Shown: in pieces, positions 25,657-33,614 of the stretch | How the letters are laid out: each line of letters begins with the position of its first letter | Position numbering within the stretch: position 1 is the stretch's first letter | NCBI GenBank assembly: GCA_023415775.1 | Contig: JAEZJM010000019.1 | Coordinates: forward strand, 1 to 64,000 | Origin: Bacillota bacterium | Lineage (GTDB): Bacteria > Bacillota > Negativicutes > Sporomusales > UBA7701 | Direction: 5' to 3' | DNA: 64,000 bases | The notes under the pieces: model-generated | What the model was told of the DNA's origin: nothing | The model's input: the letters and a program-made list of their open reading frames with translations, nothing else | Databases searched by the model: none | Made by a program: the position numbers and the translations under genes

Positions 25657-26845
25657 GGTTTTCATCACCGACGATATCCAGGCAACGCGCGACAGTATCC
25701 GCAAGTTGATCGAATTTCACCCCGGGATCGCCGTCATCGGGGAGGCGGCCGACGCCGAGACTGCGATCACGCGCGCCAAGGAACTGCAGCCGGATATCAT
25801 CCTCATGGACATCAACATGCCGGGCATGGACGGCATCAGCGCGACCACCCTGCTGGCCGCCGAGGTGCCCCAGGCGAGCATCGTCATCATGAGCGTGCAG
25901 GGGGAGAAGGAGTATCTGCGGCGGGCGATGAACGCCGGGGCCAAGGATTATCTCACCAAGCCGTTCAGCGGCGACGAATTGCTGCAGACGATCAGGCAGG
26001 TCTACGCCACCGCCCAGCAGCGCGGCAAGGTTGTGGCTTTTGAGCCTAAGACGGAAAAGGGAACGGTGACGACCGTCTTCAGCGCCAAGGGGGGCGTCGG
26101 CAAGACGACGATCGCCGTCAACCTGGCGGTGGCGCTTGCTGCCAGAACCAAGCAGCGGGTATGCATCGTCGATGCCGATCTGCAGTTCGGCGATGTCAGC
26201 CTTTTCCTCAACATATTGCCGAAGGCGACGATCGCCAATCTTGTCGCCGATATCGAAGACCTGGACGGCAAGCATCTGGCCGGATACCTAACCCGTTACA
26301 ACGATAGTGTGGATGTGCTGGCCGCCCCGCTTAGGCCCGAGCAGGCGGAACTTGTCACCGCCGCTCATTTGGCCGCCATCCTGAAGGTGCTGCGCACCGT
26401 TTACCAGTATATAATCGTCGACACCGCCCCCTCTTTCAGCGAGGCGATGCTGGCGACCCTCGACGAGGCCGATCAGGTGCTGGTGGTCTCCGCCCTCGAT
26501 CTGCCGACGATCAAGAATGTGAAGTTGTGCCTGGAGATAATGGATTCGTTGGCTTATAGCGGCGAGAAGATCAAGCTGGTGCTCAACCGGGCGAGCGGCG
26601 ACGGCGGCATGGATGTGCGGGAAGTCGAGGAGAGCCTGCGGCGCTCCTTCGCAGCGGTGCTGCCGAGCGACGGCAAGGTAGTGATGGCGTCGGTCAACCG
26701 GGGCATGCCTTTCGTGCTCACCAATGGTGACGCGCCTGTGTCGCAGGGTGTGTTCAATCTGGCCAGAGGCATAGCGGCCGAGGATTGGAACAGCCAGGAA
26801 GAGGCGCGGGGGATGGTGTTCCGCCTGAAGCGGCTGCTGGGTTAG
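25640..26845 (+). CDS. cpaE: CpaE/TadZ-type pilus localisation ATPase with a full receiver domain
   Basis: 401 aa. The N-terminal receiver domain (about residues 4-122) has all phosphorylation residues: Asp11/Asp12, phosphoacceptor Asp57 in LMDINMPGMDG, Ser85 and Lys107 (TKPF). TadZ proteins usually have an atypical receiver. The C-terminal MinD/ParA-like ATPase starts with the deviant Walker A AKGGVGKTT (about 149-157) and has IVDADLQFGDVS. It should position the pilus machine at the inner membrane. ATG 25640 follows GGGAGGT with 8-base spacing. The DegS-like kinase two genes downstream is a possible phosphodonor. Confidence 0.9.
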   Translation: MAAKIRVFITDDIQATRDSIRKLIEFHPGIAVIGEAADAETAITRAKELQPDIILMDINMPGMDGISATTLLAAEVPQASIVIMSVQGEKEYLRRAMNAGAKDYLTKPFSGDELLQTIRQVYATAQQRGKVVAFEPKTEKGTVTTVFSAKGGVGKTTIAVNLAVALAARTKQRVCIVDADLQFGDVSLFLNILPKATIANLVADIEDLDGKHLAGYLTRYNDSVDVLAAPLRPEQAELVTAAHLAAILKVLRTVYQYIIVDTAPSFSEAMLATLDEADQVLVVSALDLPTIKNVKLCLEIMDSLAYSGEKIKLVLNRASGDGGMDVREVEESLRRSFAAVLPSDGKVVMASVNRGMPFVLTNGDAPVSQGVFNLARGIAAEDWNSQEEARGMVFRLKRLLG

Positions 26846-26861
26846 AAGGAGTGGGTGGAAA

Positions 26862-27830
26862 GTGGCGGGACTAATAGCGCTGATTGCGTTCTTCGCCGTT
26901 CTGGCGTGCCTCATTGCCGTTTGGCATGTGGTAATGGCCTCGCGGCAGGTGGTGCGGGAGCGGATTAACCGTTATGTCGAGGGGCCTGACTCTGCGGATG
27001 AAGCCGCTGAGGCTCTGGGAACGACGCTGACCGGCTGGCGGGCCTTTGTCCGCAGTATGAGCCGCCATTTCGAATGGTCGGGCCGGTCGAAGACGCTGGA
27101 GCATAAGCTGACCCAGGCCGGGCTGCCCTTAAAGGGCGCCGAGTTCATGGTCATTTGCGTGGGCACGATGGCGGCCGGCGCAGCTGCTCTGTTCCTGGTC
27201 AGCGGCGGCAAGACTATAATGGCGCTGGCGGGAGTGGCGATAGGCTATATGCTGCCGGTGCTTATCCTGCGCGTGAAGGCGGCGCGGCGGGTGCGGCTGT
27301 TCAACAATCAGTTGGGAGACACCCTGATTATGGTGGCCAATTCGCTGCGTACGGGCTACAGCTTCTTGCAGGCCGTTGAAATGGTTTCCCGCGAGATGGC
27401 TCCGCCGATTAGCGTGGAGTTTGCCCGCCTGCTGAAGGAAATGAGCCTCGGCGTCACGACCGAGGAAGCTCTCGCCAATATGGGCGAACGGCTGGACAGC
27501 GACGACCTCGATCTAGTTATCACAGCGGTGCTCATCCAGCGGCAGCTGGGCGGCAACCTGGCCGAGGTGCTCGATAATATCGCCGCCACGATCAGGGCGA
27601 GGATAAAGCTGAAGGGTGAGATTCGCACGCTCACCGCCCAGGGGCGAATTTCCGGGCTGATCATCGGCGTGCTGCCGTTCGCGCTGGCGATATTCATCTT
27701 TCTAGTAAACCCGGGGTATATGAATACGCTTTTCACCCACCCGATAGGCCAGGTGATGCTGGCGGCGGCTTTGGTCAGCCAGGTGATCGGCCTGCTGCTG
27801 GTGCGGAAGATCGTCAATGTCGAGTACTGA
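26862..27830 (+). CDS. tadB: Tad pilus inner-membrane platform protein TadB
   Basis: 322-aa type II secretion F-domain protein. Hydrophobic helices are at the N-terminus (LIALIAFFAVLACLIAVWHV), near residues 100-145 and at 265-320. The F domain has LIMVANSLRTGYSFLQAVEMV and later VITAVLIQRQLGGNLAEVLDNIA. It starts at GTG 26862. Normally tadB sits beside tadC and cpaF; here four to five genes separate them. A perfect terminator follows, so cpaB-cpaC-cpaE-tadB form one transcript. Confidence 0.92.
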   Translation: MAGLIALIAFFAVLACLIAVWHVVMASRQVVRERINRYVEGPDSADEAAEALGTTLTGWRAFVRSMSRHFEWSGRSKTLEHKLTQAGLPLKGAEFMVICVGTMAAGAAALFLVSGGKTIMALAGVAIGYMLPVLILRVKAARRVRLFNNQLGDTLIMVANSLRTGYSFLQAVEMVSREMAPPISVEFARLLKEMSLGVTTEEALANMGERLDSDDLDLVITAVLIQRQLGGNLAEVLDNIAATIRARIKLKGEIRTLTAQGRISGLIIGVLPFALAIFIFLVNPGYMNTLFTHPIGQVMLAAALVSQVIGLLLVRKIVNVEY

Positions 27831-27857
27831 AAGAGGGGCGCGCCCCTCTTTTTTTGT
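27831..27857 (+). terminator. Terminator after tadB
   Basis: The 22-base perfect palindrome AAAGAGGGGCG/CGCCCCTCTTT followed by more T residues, starting right after the stop codon. Confidence 0.9.
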
Positions 27858-27918
27858 AGCCGGCAGGGATGACGGACCGGGCGGCGAAATCAACAGAAAA
27901 CGATAAAAGGTGGCGGCA

Positions 27919-29058
27919 ATGCAAAAGATCGACGTGAGGATTCTCGACAAAATTGTCAAGCAGACGATCGCGGCCGTGGAGAAGGGCAAATCGCAGATTT
28001 TTGATATTTATGAAGCGGCCCGCGCCGAGATGGAGAACGTCAAGAAGGACCTGGAGAGGATCAAGCAGGAAACGAACGAGATCATCGTCCGCGTCGACGG
28101 GCTTGAGAAGAAGGAGCGGCGGACTCGCCTGCGCCTGGCCGAGGTTCACCGCAATTTCAAGGTTTTCAGCGAGGAGGATATGAAGCAGGCTTACAAGGAC
28201 GCCGAGAACGTGCGCGTCGATCTGGAGGTGGCCCGCGAGCAGGAACGCAATCTCCGCCGCCAGCGGGACGATATGGAACTGCGTCTGCGCAACCTAAAGG
28301 AGACGCTGCAACGGGCCGAGGGCCTTGTGTCCCAGGTGGGAGCCGCGCTGGGTTTTCTGGGCGACCATATGGAGACGGTGCTGACCCAGATCGATTCCCT
28401 GCAGCAGCGGCAGGCGTTCGCCGCCAAGATCATCAAGGCCCAGGAGGAGGAACGGCGGCGGGTGGCGCGGGAGATTCACGACGGCCCGGCCCAGGCGATG
28501 GCCAACGTCGTCTTCCGGGCGGAGGTGTGCGAACGGCTGCTCGAGAGCGACCTAAACCGGGCCCGGGAGGAGCTCAAGGATCTGCAGGAGCAGATCCGCT
28601 TTGTGCTGAAGGAGACGCGCAAGATCATTTTCGGCCTGCGGCCAATGACGCTTGACGACCTCGGCCTGGTGCCCACGCTGCGCCGGGTGCTGGACACGAT
28701 GCGGGAGCGGTCGGGGGTCTTCCCGGAGATCAAGGTGACGGGCGAGGAGAAACGGCTCGTTTCCCATATCGAGGTCGGCCTCTTCCGGACGGTGCAGGAG
28801 GCGTTGACGAATATCGAGAAGCATGCCAAGGCAACCGCCGTTCTGGTCAGGCTCGACTACCGCCCGACGATGGTTACCGCGCTTGTCGAGGACGACGGGC
28901 AGGGCTTCGATCCCGACGCCGACCGGAGCGGGACGGAGAGCTTCGGCATCATGGGGATGCAGGAGCGCATCTCGCTGCTGGGCGGCGAGTTCGCGGTGAA
29001 ATCGCACAAGGGCAGGGGCACGAAGGTGCTGATAAAGGTGCCGCTGAAGGGAGAATAG
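27919..29058 (+). CDS. DegS-like sensor histidine kinase
   Basis: 379-aa soluble kinase resembling Bacillus DegS in domain order. The N-terminal sensor (about residues 1-165) is coiled coil with the DegS-type stretch RLAEVHRNFKVFSEEDMKQAY; then the HisKA_3 motif RRVAREIHDGPAQAMANVVF with His187, then an HATPase_c domain with EALTNIEKHAKA and a late GMQERISLLGG. No DegU-type response regulator is adjacent. The only receivers in the window are on CpaE (1.1-2.3 kb upstream) and KdpE. ATG 27919 has AAAAGG upstream. It sits inside the Tad locus as its own unit between a terminator and the flp promoter. Confidence 0.9.
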   Translation: MQKIDVRILDKIVKQTIAAVEKGKSQIFDIYEAARAEMENVKKDLERIKQETNEIIVRVDGLEKKERRTRLRLAEVHRNFKVFSEEDMKQAYKDAENVRVDLEVAREQERNLRRQRDDMELRLRNLKETLQRAEGLVSQVGAALGFLGDHMETVLTQIDSLQQRQAFAAKIIKAQEEERRRVAREIHDGPAQAMANVVFRAEVCERLLESDLNRAREELKDLQEQIRFVLKETRKIIFGLRPMTLDDLGLVPTLRRVLDTMRERSGVFPEIKVTGEEKRLVSHIEVGLFRTVQEALTNIEKHAKATAVLVRLDYRPTMVTALVEDDGQGFDPDADRSGTESFGIMGMQERISLLGGEFAVKSHKGRGTKVLIKVPLKGE

Positions 29059-29122
29059 GACCAGCAACCCTGTATTATATGGGACCGGGCGCCACCGGGC
29101 CTGAGACCATCAGACCAGCAAA

Positions 29123-29168
29123 GATAAGACTTGCGGTCGATGGCAGGGCGCGGGCGGGGTGGTACAAT
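29123..29168 (+). promoter_or_regulatory. flp promoter region with GATAAGAC element
   Basis: A TACAAT -10 box (29163-29168) stands 40 bases after the start of GATAAGAC (29123-29130). The same pair occurs at 29507-29553 with 41-base spacing. No good -35 is seen, which suggests an activator or alternative sigma factor. Confidence 0.4.
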
Positions 29169-29219
29169 TAAATCACAAACCGGGTTCCAATTTAATTCAA
29201 ATACAGGAGGAAAGAAAAA

Positions 29220-29402
29220 ATGTTGAGTCATGTATGGTACTACCTTCGTGCCCGCATCGGCAACGAAAAGGGCCAAGGCCTCGTAGAGTACGGTCTCATC
29301 CTGGCTCTGGTGGGCGTGGTCGTTGCTGGTGCGCTGACGATCCTCGCCGGTGACATTACGGCGCTGTTCAGCAACATCGGCGGCAAACTCAATCCCCAGT
29401 AA
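29220..29402 (+). CDS. flp: Flp/Fap family type IVb pilin
   Basis: 60-aa major pilin of the Tad pilus. The prepilin signal is NEKG-QGLVEYGLI: cleavage after Gly leaves Glu at +5 and Tyr at +6, the Flp signature. It is followed by one hydrophobic helix (LILALVGVVVAGALTILAG) and a short tail ending LNPQ. It has a strong ribosome site (CAGGAGG), its own promoter and a strong terminator, as expected for a highly expressed subunit. No prepilin peptidase gene (tadV/cpaA) is in the window. Confidence 0.95.
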   Translation: MLSHVWYYLRARIGNEKGQGLVEYGLILALVGVVVAGALTILAGDITALFSNIGGKLNPQ

Positions 29403-29413
29403 CAAGCCTCTCA

Positions 29414-29442
29414 AACCCCCCGGCAGACGCCGGGGGGGTTCT
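29414..29442 (+). terminator. Terminator after flp
   Basis: Stem AACCCCCCGGC / GCCGGGGGGGTT with a short AGAC loop, followed by CTCCTTT; the U-run is imperfect so partial read-through is possible. Confidence 0.75.
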
Positions 29443-29506
29443 CCTTTATTACCGGCGGCAGTGGGACTTACAGCCCAGCCGGCAGGTGGGACCTGCCGCT
29501 TACTAG

Positions 29507-29553
29507 GATAAGACCTGGGCAGGATGCGATGCCGACAGGGGCGATGGTACAAT
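29507..29553 (+). promoter_or_regulatory. tadE promoter region with GATAAGAC element
   Basis: GATAAGAC (29507-29514) and TACAAT (29548-29553) repeat the arrangement upstream of flp. Just upstream is a small hairpin GGCAGGT-GGG-ACCTGCC. Confidence 0.4.
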
Positions 29554-29608
29554 GAAGGAAAGTATGTACCGCGCCGGCGGGCCGCTCGACGCTGAAGGGG
29601 GGAGGTTT

Positions 29609-30037
29609 GTGCAGAAAATATGCCTATATGTGCGCAACAGGCGGGGCCAGGCGATCGTGGAATTCGCACTCGTTCTGCCGGTCTTTCTGCTGCTGCTGGT
29701 GGGGATGATGGAGTTCGGCCTGGTACTGCACGACTATGTGACGGTCGCCGAGGCGGCCAGGGTCGGGGCCAGGGCGGCGGCGGTGCACAAGGATAACGCC
29801 ACGATTACCGCCGCCACCAAGAACGCCGCGCCGGGACTTCCCGCCGACCAGCTTACGGTGACGATAACCCCCGAGCTGCTGGCGGCGCGAACGACCGATT
29901 CGGCGGTGACGGTGACGGTGGTCTATCCGGTGCCGACATACGTGCCGAGCATCACGAACCCCTGGTCGGGTGAGGAGTACGCCATCCTGCCGGCGACGGT
30001 CAACGTGACCGGTAAGGCGGTAATGCGCATGGAGTGA
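29609..30037 (+). CDS. TadE-like pseudopilin
   Basis: 142-aa protein with a TadE motif: RRGQAIVEFALVLPVFLLLL, a prepilin-like G-Q cleavage site, Glu at +5 and one hydrophobic helix, then a periplasmic domain. Start is uncertain. ATG 29552 overlaps the putative -10 box, so GTG 29609, after GGGGGGAGG, is preferred although spacing is short. It is followed after 13 bases by the TadG-like gene. Probably a minor pilin that helps start or localise the Flp pilus. Confidence 0.85.
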   Translation: MQKICLYVRNRRGQAIVEFALVLPVFLLLLVGMMEFGLVLHDYVTVAEAARVGARAAAVHKDNATITAATKNAAPGLPADQLTVTITPELLAARTTDSAVTVTVVYPVPTYVPSITNPWSGEEYAILPATVNVTGKAVMRME

Positions 30038-30050
30038 GGAGGGCCGGCTT

Positions 30051-31121
30051 ATGCTTAGACGGCTCGTGAACAACGAGAGAGGCGGCGTCATCGTGCTGTT
30101 CGCGCTGGCGCTGACCGTATTTACCGGGCTGGCCGGCCTGGTTGTCGACGTCGGCTATCTGTACCTGCAGCACGCCCGGCTGCAGAACGGCGTGGACGCG
30201 GCCTGCCTGGCCGGGGCGGCGTATCTGCCCAGCGCCGCCAGCGCCAGTGATGTGGCGGGCGATTACGCCGAGGAAAACGGGCTGGCGCGCGCCAAGCTGA
30301 CGAGCGCTTTCGCCAACGGCAACCGGCGGATCAACCTGACGTACACCGAGAGTTTCGAGACGTTCTTCCTGCGCGTCCTGGGCATCGACAGCGCCAGCAT
30401 CAGGGTGGCGGCGGCCGCGGAACTGGTGGTGGGCGGGCCGTTCGGATTCACGATTTTTTCGGGCAGCGATACCGATATCCTGCCCCTTAACGGCAGCAGC
30501 CTGTATGTCGACGGGTCGGTGCATTCCGACCAGCGGCTGAAGATCAACGGCAGCGGGATCACGGTTACCGGCAATATCGAGGCGGCCGGGCGGGACGGCA
30601 TGGATGGCGACATTCAAATCAACGGCACAAACATCAACATCCTCGGGACGCGAAACGAAAACGCCGCGCGTATCCCGATGCCGGACTACAGCGCGCAGAT
30701 CCAGGCGATCGCCGCGCGGCAGTACAGCACAAGTCAGTCCTTTAACGGCGGCGATATCAATATCGACGGCTCGATATACGTCAACGGGGAAGTCTCTTTC
30801 AACGGCAACCATATCAGCGGCAGCGGCTCGGTGCTGGCCACCGGGGATATCCACAACAACGGCAACAATATCACCCAGACGGGTGAAGGCGATATGTTCC
30901 TCTATTCCCAGAACGGGGATATACATATCAACGGCAACAATATCGCCATTGACGCCACCCTGTACGCGCCCAACGGCAATATCATCATCAACGGCAATAA
31001 TATTACGATCAACGGCCGGGTCGTCGGCAACACGGTGACGATCAACGGCACGGGCATAAGGGTGAGCGGCGAGAGCAACCCGGTGACGGTGCTGCCGGGC
31101 ACCCCCAGGCTGGTGGAGTAG
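30051..31121 (+). CDS. TadG-like N-terminus fused to a repetitive beta-helix-like domain
   Basis: 356 aa. Residues 1-125 are a TadG-like pseudopilin: NNERGGVIVLFALALTVFTG, then DVGYLYLQHARLQNGVDAACLAGA. Residues about 140-345 form a repeat region built on NGNNI/INGSGI units spaced ~8-20 residues apart (LPLNGS, KINGSGI, QINGTNI, SFNGNHI, HNNGNNI, HINGNNI, IINGNNI, TINGRV, TINGTGI). Asn and Ile recur with beta-strand period, as in right-handed beta-helix or bactofilin-like folds. Canonical TadG instead carries a von Willebrand-like domain. Likely an extracellular or periplasmic pilus-associated protein; function unknown. Confidence 0.8.
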   Translation: MLRRLVNNERGGVIVLFALALTVFTGLAGLVVDVGYLYLQHARLQNGVDAACLAGAAYLPSAASASDVAGDYAEENGLARAKLTSAFANGNRRINLTYTESFETFFLRVLGIDSASIRVAAAAELVVGGPFGFTIFSGSDTDILPLNGSSLYVDGSVHSDQRLKINGSGITVTGNIEAAGRDGMDGDIQINGTNINILGTRNENAARIPMPDYSAQIQAIAARQYSTSQSFNGGDINIDGSIYVNGEVSFNGNHISGSGSVLATGDIHNNGNNITQTGEGDMFLYSQNGDIHINGNNIAIDATLYAPNGNIIINGNNITINGRVVGNTVTINGTGIRVSGESNPVTVLPGTPRLVE

Positions 31122-31132
31122 GAGGACGGGCT

Positions 31133-32509
31133 ATGTCGCTGTTAAAGCGTCTTGCGGCTACGAAAGGGACCGAGCCGGGCCAGGGGGCCAAGGACAGGGG
31201 CAAAGGGGCGCCGGCGCAGTCGGACCCTTTTCAGAATCTGAAGATGCGCATCCACAAGCGGATCGTGGACGAACTGAGTGCCGAGGAGAGCAAAATCCTC
31301 ACAGACAAGGATGTCGACCGCCGGGTGCTGGAGGAGGTCGTTGCCAAGCTGGCCAACAGCCAGATGGACGGGGAACCGGTGCCTGTGCCCCGCGGCGAGC
31401 GGGCCCGGCTTATCAACGAGGTGGTGGACGAGGTCCTGGGTTATGGGCCGATCGACCCGCTGCTTCAGGACGAGACGATTTCGGAGGTGATGGTGAACGG
31501 GCCGGCCCAGGTTTATGTCGAACGCAAGGGCAAGCTCGTTCTCACCGATGTACGGTTTCGCGACGATGCCCATGTGATGCACGTCATCGAGAAGATCGTC
31601 GCCCCGCTGGGGCGGCGCATCGACGAGAGTTCGCCGCTGGTCGACGCCCGACTGCCGGACGGCTCGCGCGTCAACGCCATTATTCCGCCGCTGGCTCTCA
31701 AAGGCCCGTGCCTGACCATCCGCAAATTTTCTAAGGACCCGCTGACGGTCGACGATCTCGTTTCTTTCGGGACGCTTACCCGCGATATGGCGGAGTTCCT
31801 GCGGGCTTGTGTCGAGGGGAAGCTGAATGTCGTCGTTTCGGGGGGCACCGGCTCGGGTAAGACCACAACTCTCAACGTGCTGTCGTCGTTTATTCCGGCT
31901 GATGAGCGTATTGTCACGGTGGAGGACGCGGCCGAGCTGCAACTGCACCAGGATCATATTGTCACATTGGAGACGAGGCCGCCCAATATCGAGGGCAAAG
32001 GGGCGATTACGATGCGCGACCTTGTGCGCAATTCGCTGAGGATGCGGCCGGACCGCATTGTCGTCGGCGAGGTGCGCGGCGGCGAAGCGCTCGATATGCT
32101 GCAGGCGATGAACACCGGCCATGACGGTTCGCTGACCACGGGTCACGCCAACAGCCCCCGCGATATGCTCAGCCGGTTGGAGACGATGGTGCTGATGGCG
32201 GGGATGGAGCTGCCGGTAAGGGCCATCCGCGAACAGATCGCTTCGGCGGTCGACCTGGTCGTGCAGCAGGCGCGTCTCAGGGACGGCAGCCGCAAGATAA
32301 CCCACCTCACCGAGGTGCAGGGCATGGAAGGCGATATCATAACTTTGCAAGATATCTTTGTTTTCGAGCAAACCGGCAGGGATGAGGCGGGGCGTATAAC
32401 AGGCAGCCTCAAGCCGACCGGCATAAGGCCGAAGTTCCTCGATAAGCTGGCGGCGAACGGCATAAGTATTGCCAATGAGGTATTTTGGGCGAAGGAAGAC
32501 AGGCGGTGA
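31133..32509 (+). CDS. cpaF: Tad pilus assembly ATPase CpaF/TadA
   Basis: 458-aa hexameric secretion ATPase that powers Flp pilus extension. Visible motifs are Walker A VSGGTGSGKTTTLN (about residues 235-248), the Asp box VEDAAELQL, the Walker-B-like region RPDRIVVGEVRGGEALDML and the His-box GHDGSLTTGHAN. The N-terminal ~90 residues are a variable charged extension. It begins 11 bases after the TadG-like gene and is followed by tadC after 7 bases, so these form one transcript. Confidence 0.95.
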   Translation: MSLLKRLAATKGTEPGQGAKDRGKGAPAQSDPFQNLKMRIHKRIVDELSAEESKILTDKDVDRRVLEEVVAKLANSQMDGEPVPVPRGERARLINEVVDEVLGYGPIDPLLQDETISEVMVNGPAQVYVERKGKLVLTDVRFRDDAHVMHVIEKIVAPLGRRIDESSPLVDARLPDGSRVNAIIPPLALKGPCLTIRKFSKDPLTVDDLVSFGTLTRDMAEFLRACVEGKLNVVVSGGTGSGKTTTLNVLSSFIPADERIVTVEDAAELQLHQDHIVTLETRPPNIEGKGAITMRDLVRNSLRMRPDRIVVGEVRGGEALDMLQAMNTGHDGSLTTGHANSPRDMLSRLETMVLMAGMELPVRAIREQIASAVDLVVQQARLRDGSRKITHLTEVQGMEGDIITLQDIFVFEQTGRDEAGRITGSLKPTGIRPKFLDKLAANGISIANEVFWAKEDRR

Positions 32510-32516
32510 GAGCGGT

Positions 32517-33449
32517 ATGGTGCTGTTGATAACGGTCGCGGTGGCGCTGACAGTGTTTTTGGTCACTTTTTTGCTCGCTTCGCTGTGCTTGCCTGTCCAG
32601 GGGCAGGCGACGATGCGGCTTAGGTCGCTCGACGGTATGATGGCCGGCCAGGAGGTTGGCGACGAAGAGCTGGACAAGCCTTTCGCCCAGCGGGTGTTAG
32701 CGCCGTTGACAGGCAGCCTGGCAGGCATCCTCGTGCGTTTTACGCCGGCGGCGGTGCGCCGCCTGGTCGGCGAGAAGCTGGCTGCCGCCGGCGGGTTCGG
32801 CGGGCTGGGTACGGACGGTTTCCTGCTGCTGAGCGGGGTGCTGTCGCTGTCGTTCGGGGCGGTGGGCTGCTTTCTCGCCCTCTTACGCGGGGCTGCGGCC
32901 GCCAAGCTGTTAAGTCTGGTAGTGCTGGGGACCGCGATTGGCGCCGTTCTGCCGCTGCTGCTGCTGGGCCGCCGGATCGCCGCCCGCAAGGCGAGCATCC
33001 AGAAGGCGCTGCCCGATGTTCTCGATCTCCTGACGGTCAGCATCGAGGCCGGGCTGGGCTTTGACGGGGCGCTGGCCAAGCTGGCGGATAAGATGAAGGG
33101 CCCGCTGGTGGACGAGTTTGGCCGCGCGCTGCAGGAGATGCGCATCGGCGTGCCGCGACGGGATGCTCTTCATGCCATGGGCCTGCGCTGCGATGTGGCC
33201 GATTTGTCGCTCTTTATTTCGGCGCTTGTCCAGGCCGACCAGTTGGGGGTGAGTATCGGCAATGTGCTGCGGGTACAGTCGGCGGCGATGCGGGAGAAAA
33301 GGCGTCAGCGCGCCCAGGAGAAGGCAATGAAGGCGCCGGTGAAGATGCTGATCCCGCTTGTGGCGTTTATCTTTCCGGCGATATTTGTGGTGTTGGTCGG
33401 TCCGGCGGCCATCAGGGTCGTCGCGATGCTGACGAATGGCGCTAGATAA
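32517..33449 (+). CDS. tadC: Tad pilus inner-membrane platform protein TadC
   Basis: 310-aa F-domain protein paired with TadB. Membrane helices are at residues 3-25, about 105-155 and 285-305; the F domain has DVLDLLTVSIEAGLGFDGALAKLA and LFISALVQADQLGVSIGNVLR. ATG 32517 is selected because earlier frame sequence lies inside cpaF. Its last two codons and stop lie inside the 23-bp repeat (33444-33466) that bounds the potassium island. Confidence 0.92.
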   Translation: MVLLITVAVALTVFLVTFLLASLCLPVQGQATMRLRSLDGMMAGQEVGDEELDKPFAQRVLAPLTGSLAGILVRFTPAAVRRLVGEKLAAAGGFGGLGTDGFLLLSGVLSLSFGAVGCFLALLRGAAAAKLLSLVVLGTAIGAVLPLLLLGRRIAARKASIQKALPDVLDLLTVSIEAGLGFDGALAKLADKMKGPLVDEFGRALQEMRIGVPRRDALHAMGLRCDVADLSLFISALVQADQLGVSIGNVLRVQSAAMREKRRQRAQEKAMKAPVKMLIPLVAFIFPAIFVVLVGPAAIRVVAMLTNGAR

Positions 33450-33466
33450 AAAAGTGTGGGAATGAC
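33444..33466 (+). repeat. Left 23-bp inverted repeat of the potassium island
   Basis: The 23 bases from AGATAAAAAAG to GGAATGAC are repeated perfectly, in reverse complement, at 44898-44920, 11.4 kb away. The tadC stop codon lies inside this copy. Confidence 0.85.
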
Positions 33467-33475
33467 TTTAAAAGA

Positions 33476-33512
33476 TTGGGAATGAAATTCATGGAGATGT
33501 ATAATTATACAT
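33476..33512 (+). promoter_or_regulatory. Promoter-like sequence with a perfect 16-bp palindrome
   Basis: TTGGGA (33476-33481), 18 bases, TATAAT (33500-33505) embedded in the perfect palindrome ATGTATAATTATACAT (33497-33512). A repressor bound there would block the -10. A terminator follows only ~20 bases later. Confidence 0.45.
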
Positions 33513-33522
33513 GTCGATCTTG

Positions 33523-33560
33523 AAGCTACTTCGCCTTAGCAAGGCGAGTGCTTTTTTTTT
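33523..33560 (+). terminator. Terminator after tadC
   Basis: Stem TCGCCTT-AGC-AAGGCGA (33531-33547), extended by flanking AGC/GCT, followed by T9 (33552-33560). Confidence 0.9.
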
Positions 33561-33580
33561 GGCTTTGTTCGTAAATAGTG

Positions 33581-33608
33581 TTGATTTCACCGTCGCCCGA
33601 CCTATAAT
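33581..33608 (+). promoter_or_regulatory. SigA-type promoter in the kdp upstream region
   Basis: TTGATT (33581-33586), a 16-base spacer and a perfect TATAAT (33603-33608). Start is expected near 33615, so the GGGGAGG at 33613-33619 would lie at the very 5' end of the RNA. Confidence 0.65.
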
Positions 33609-33614
33609 CTAAGG

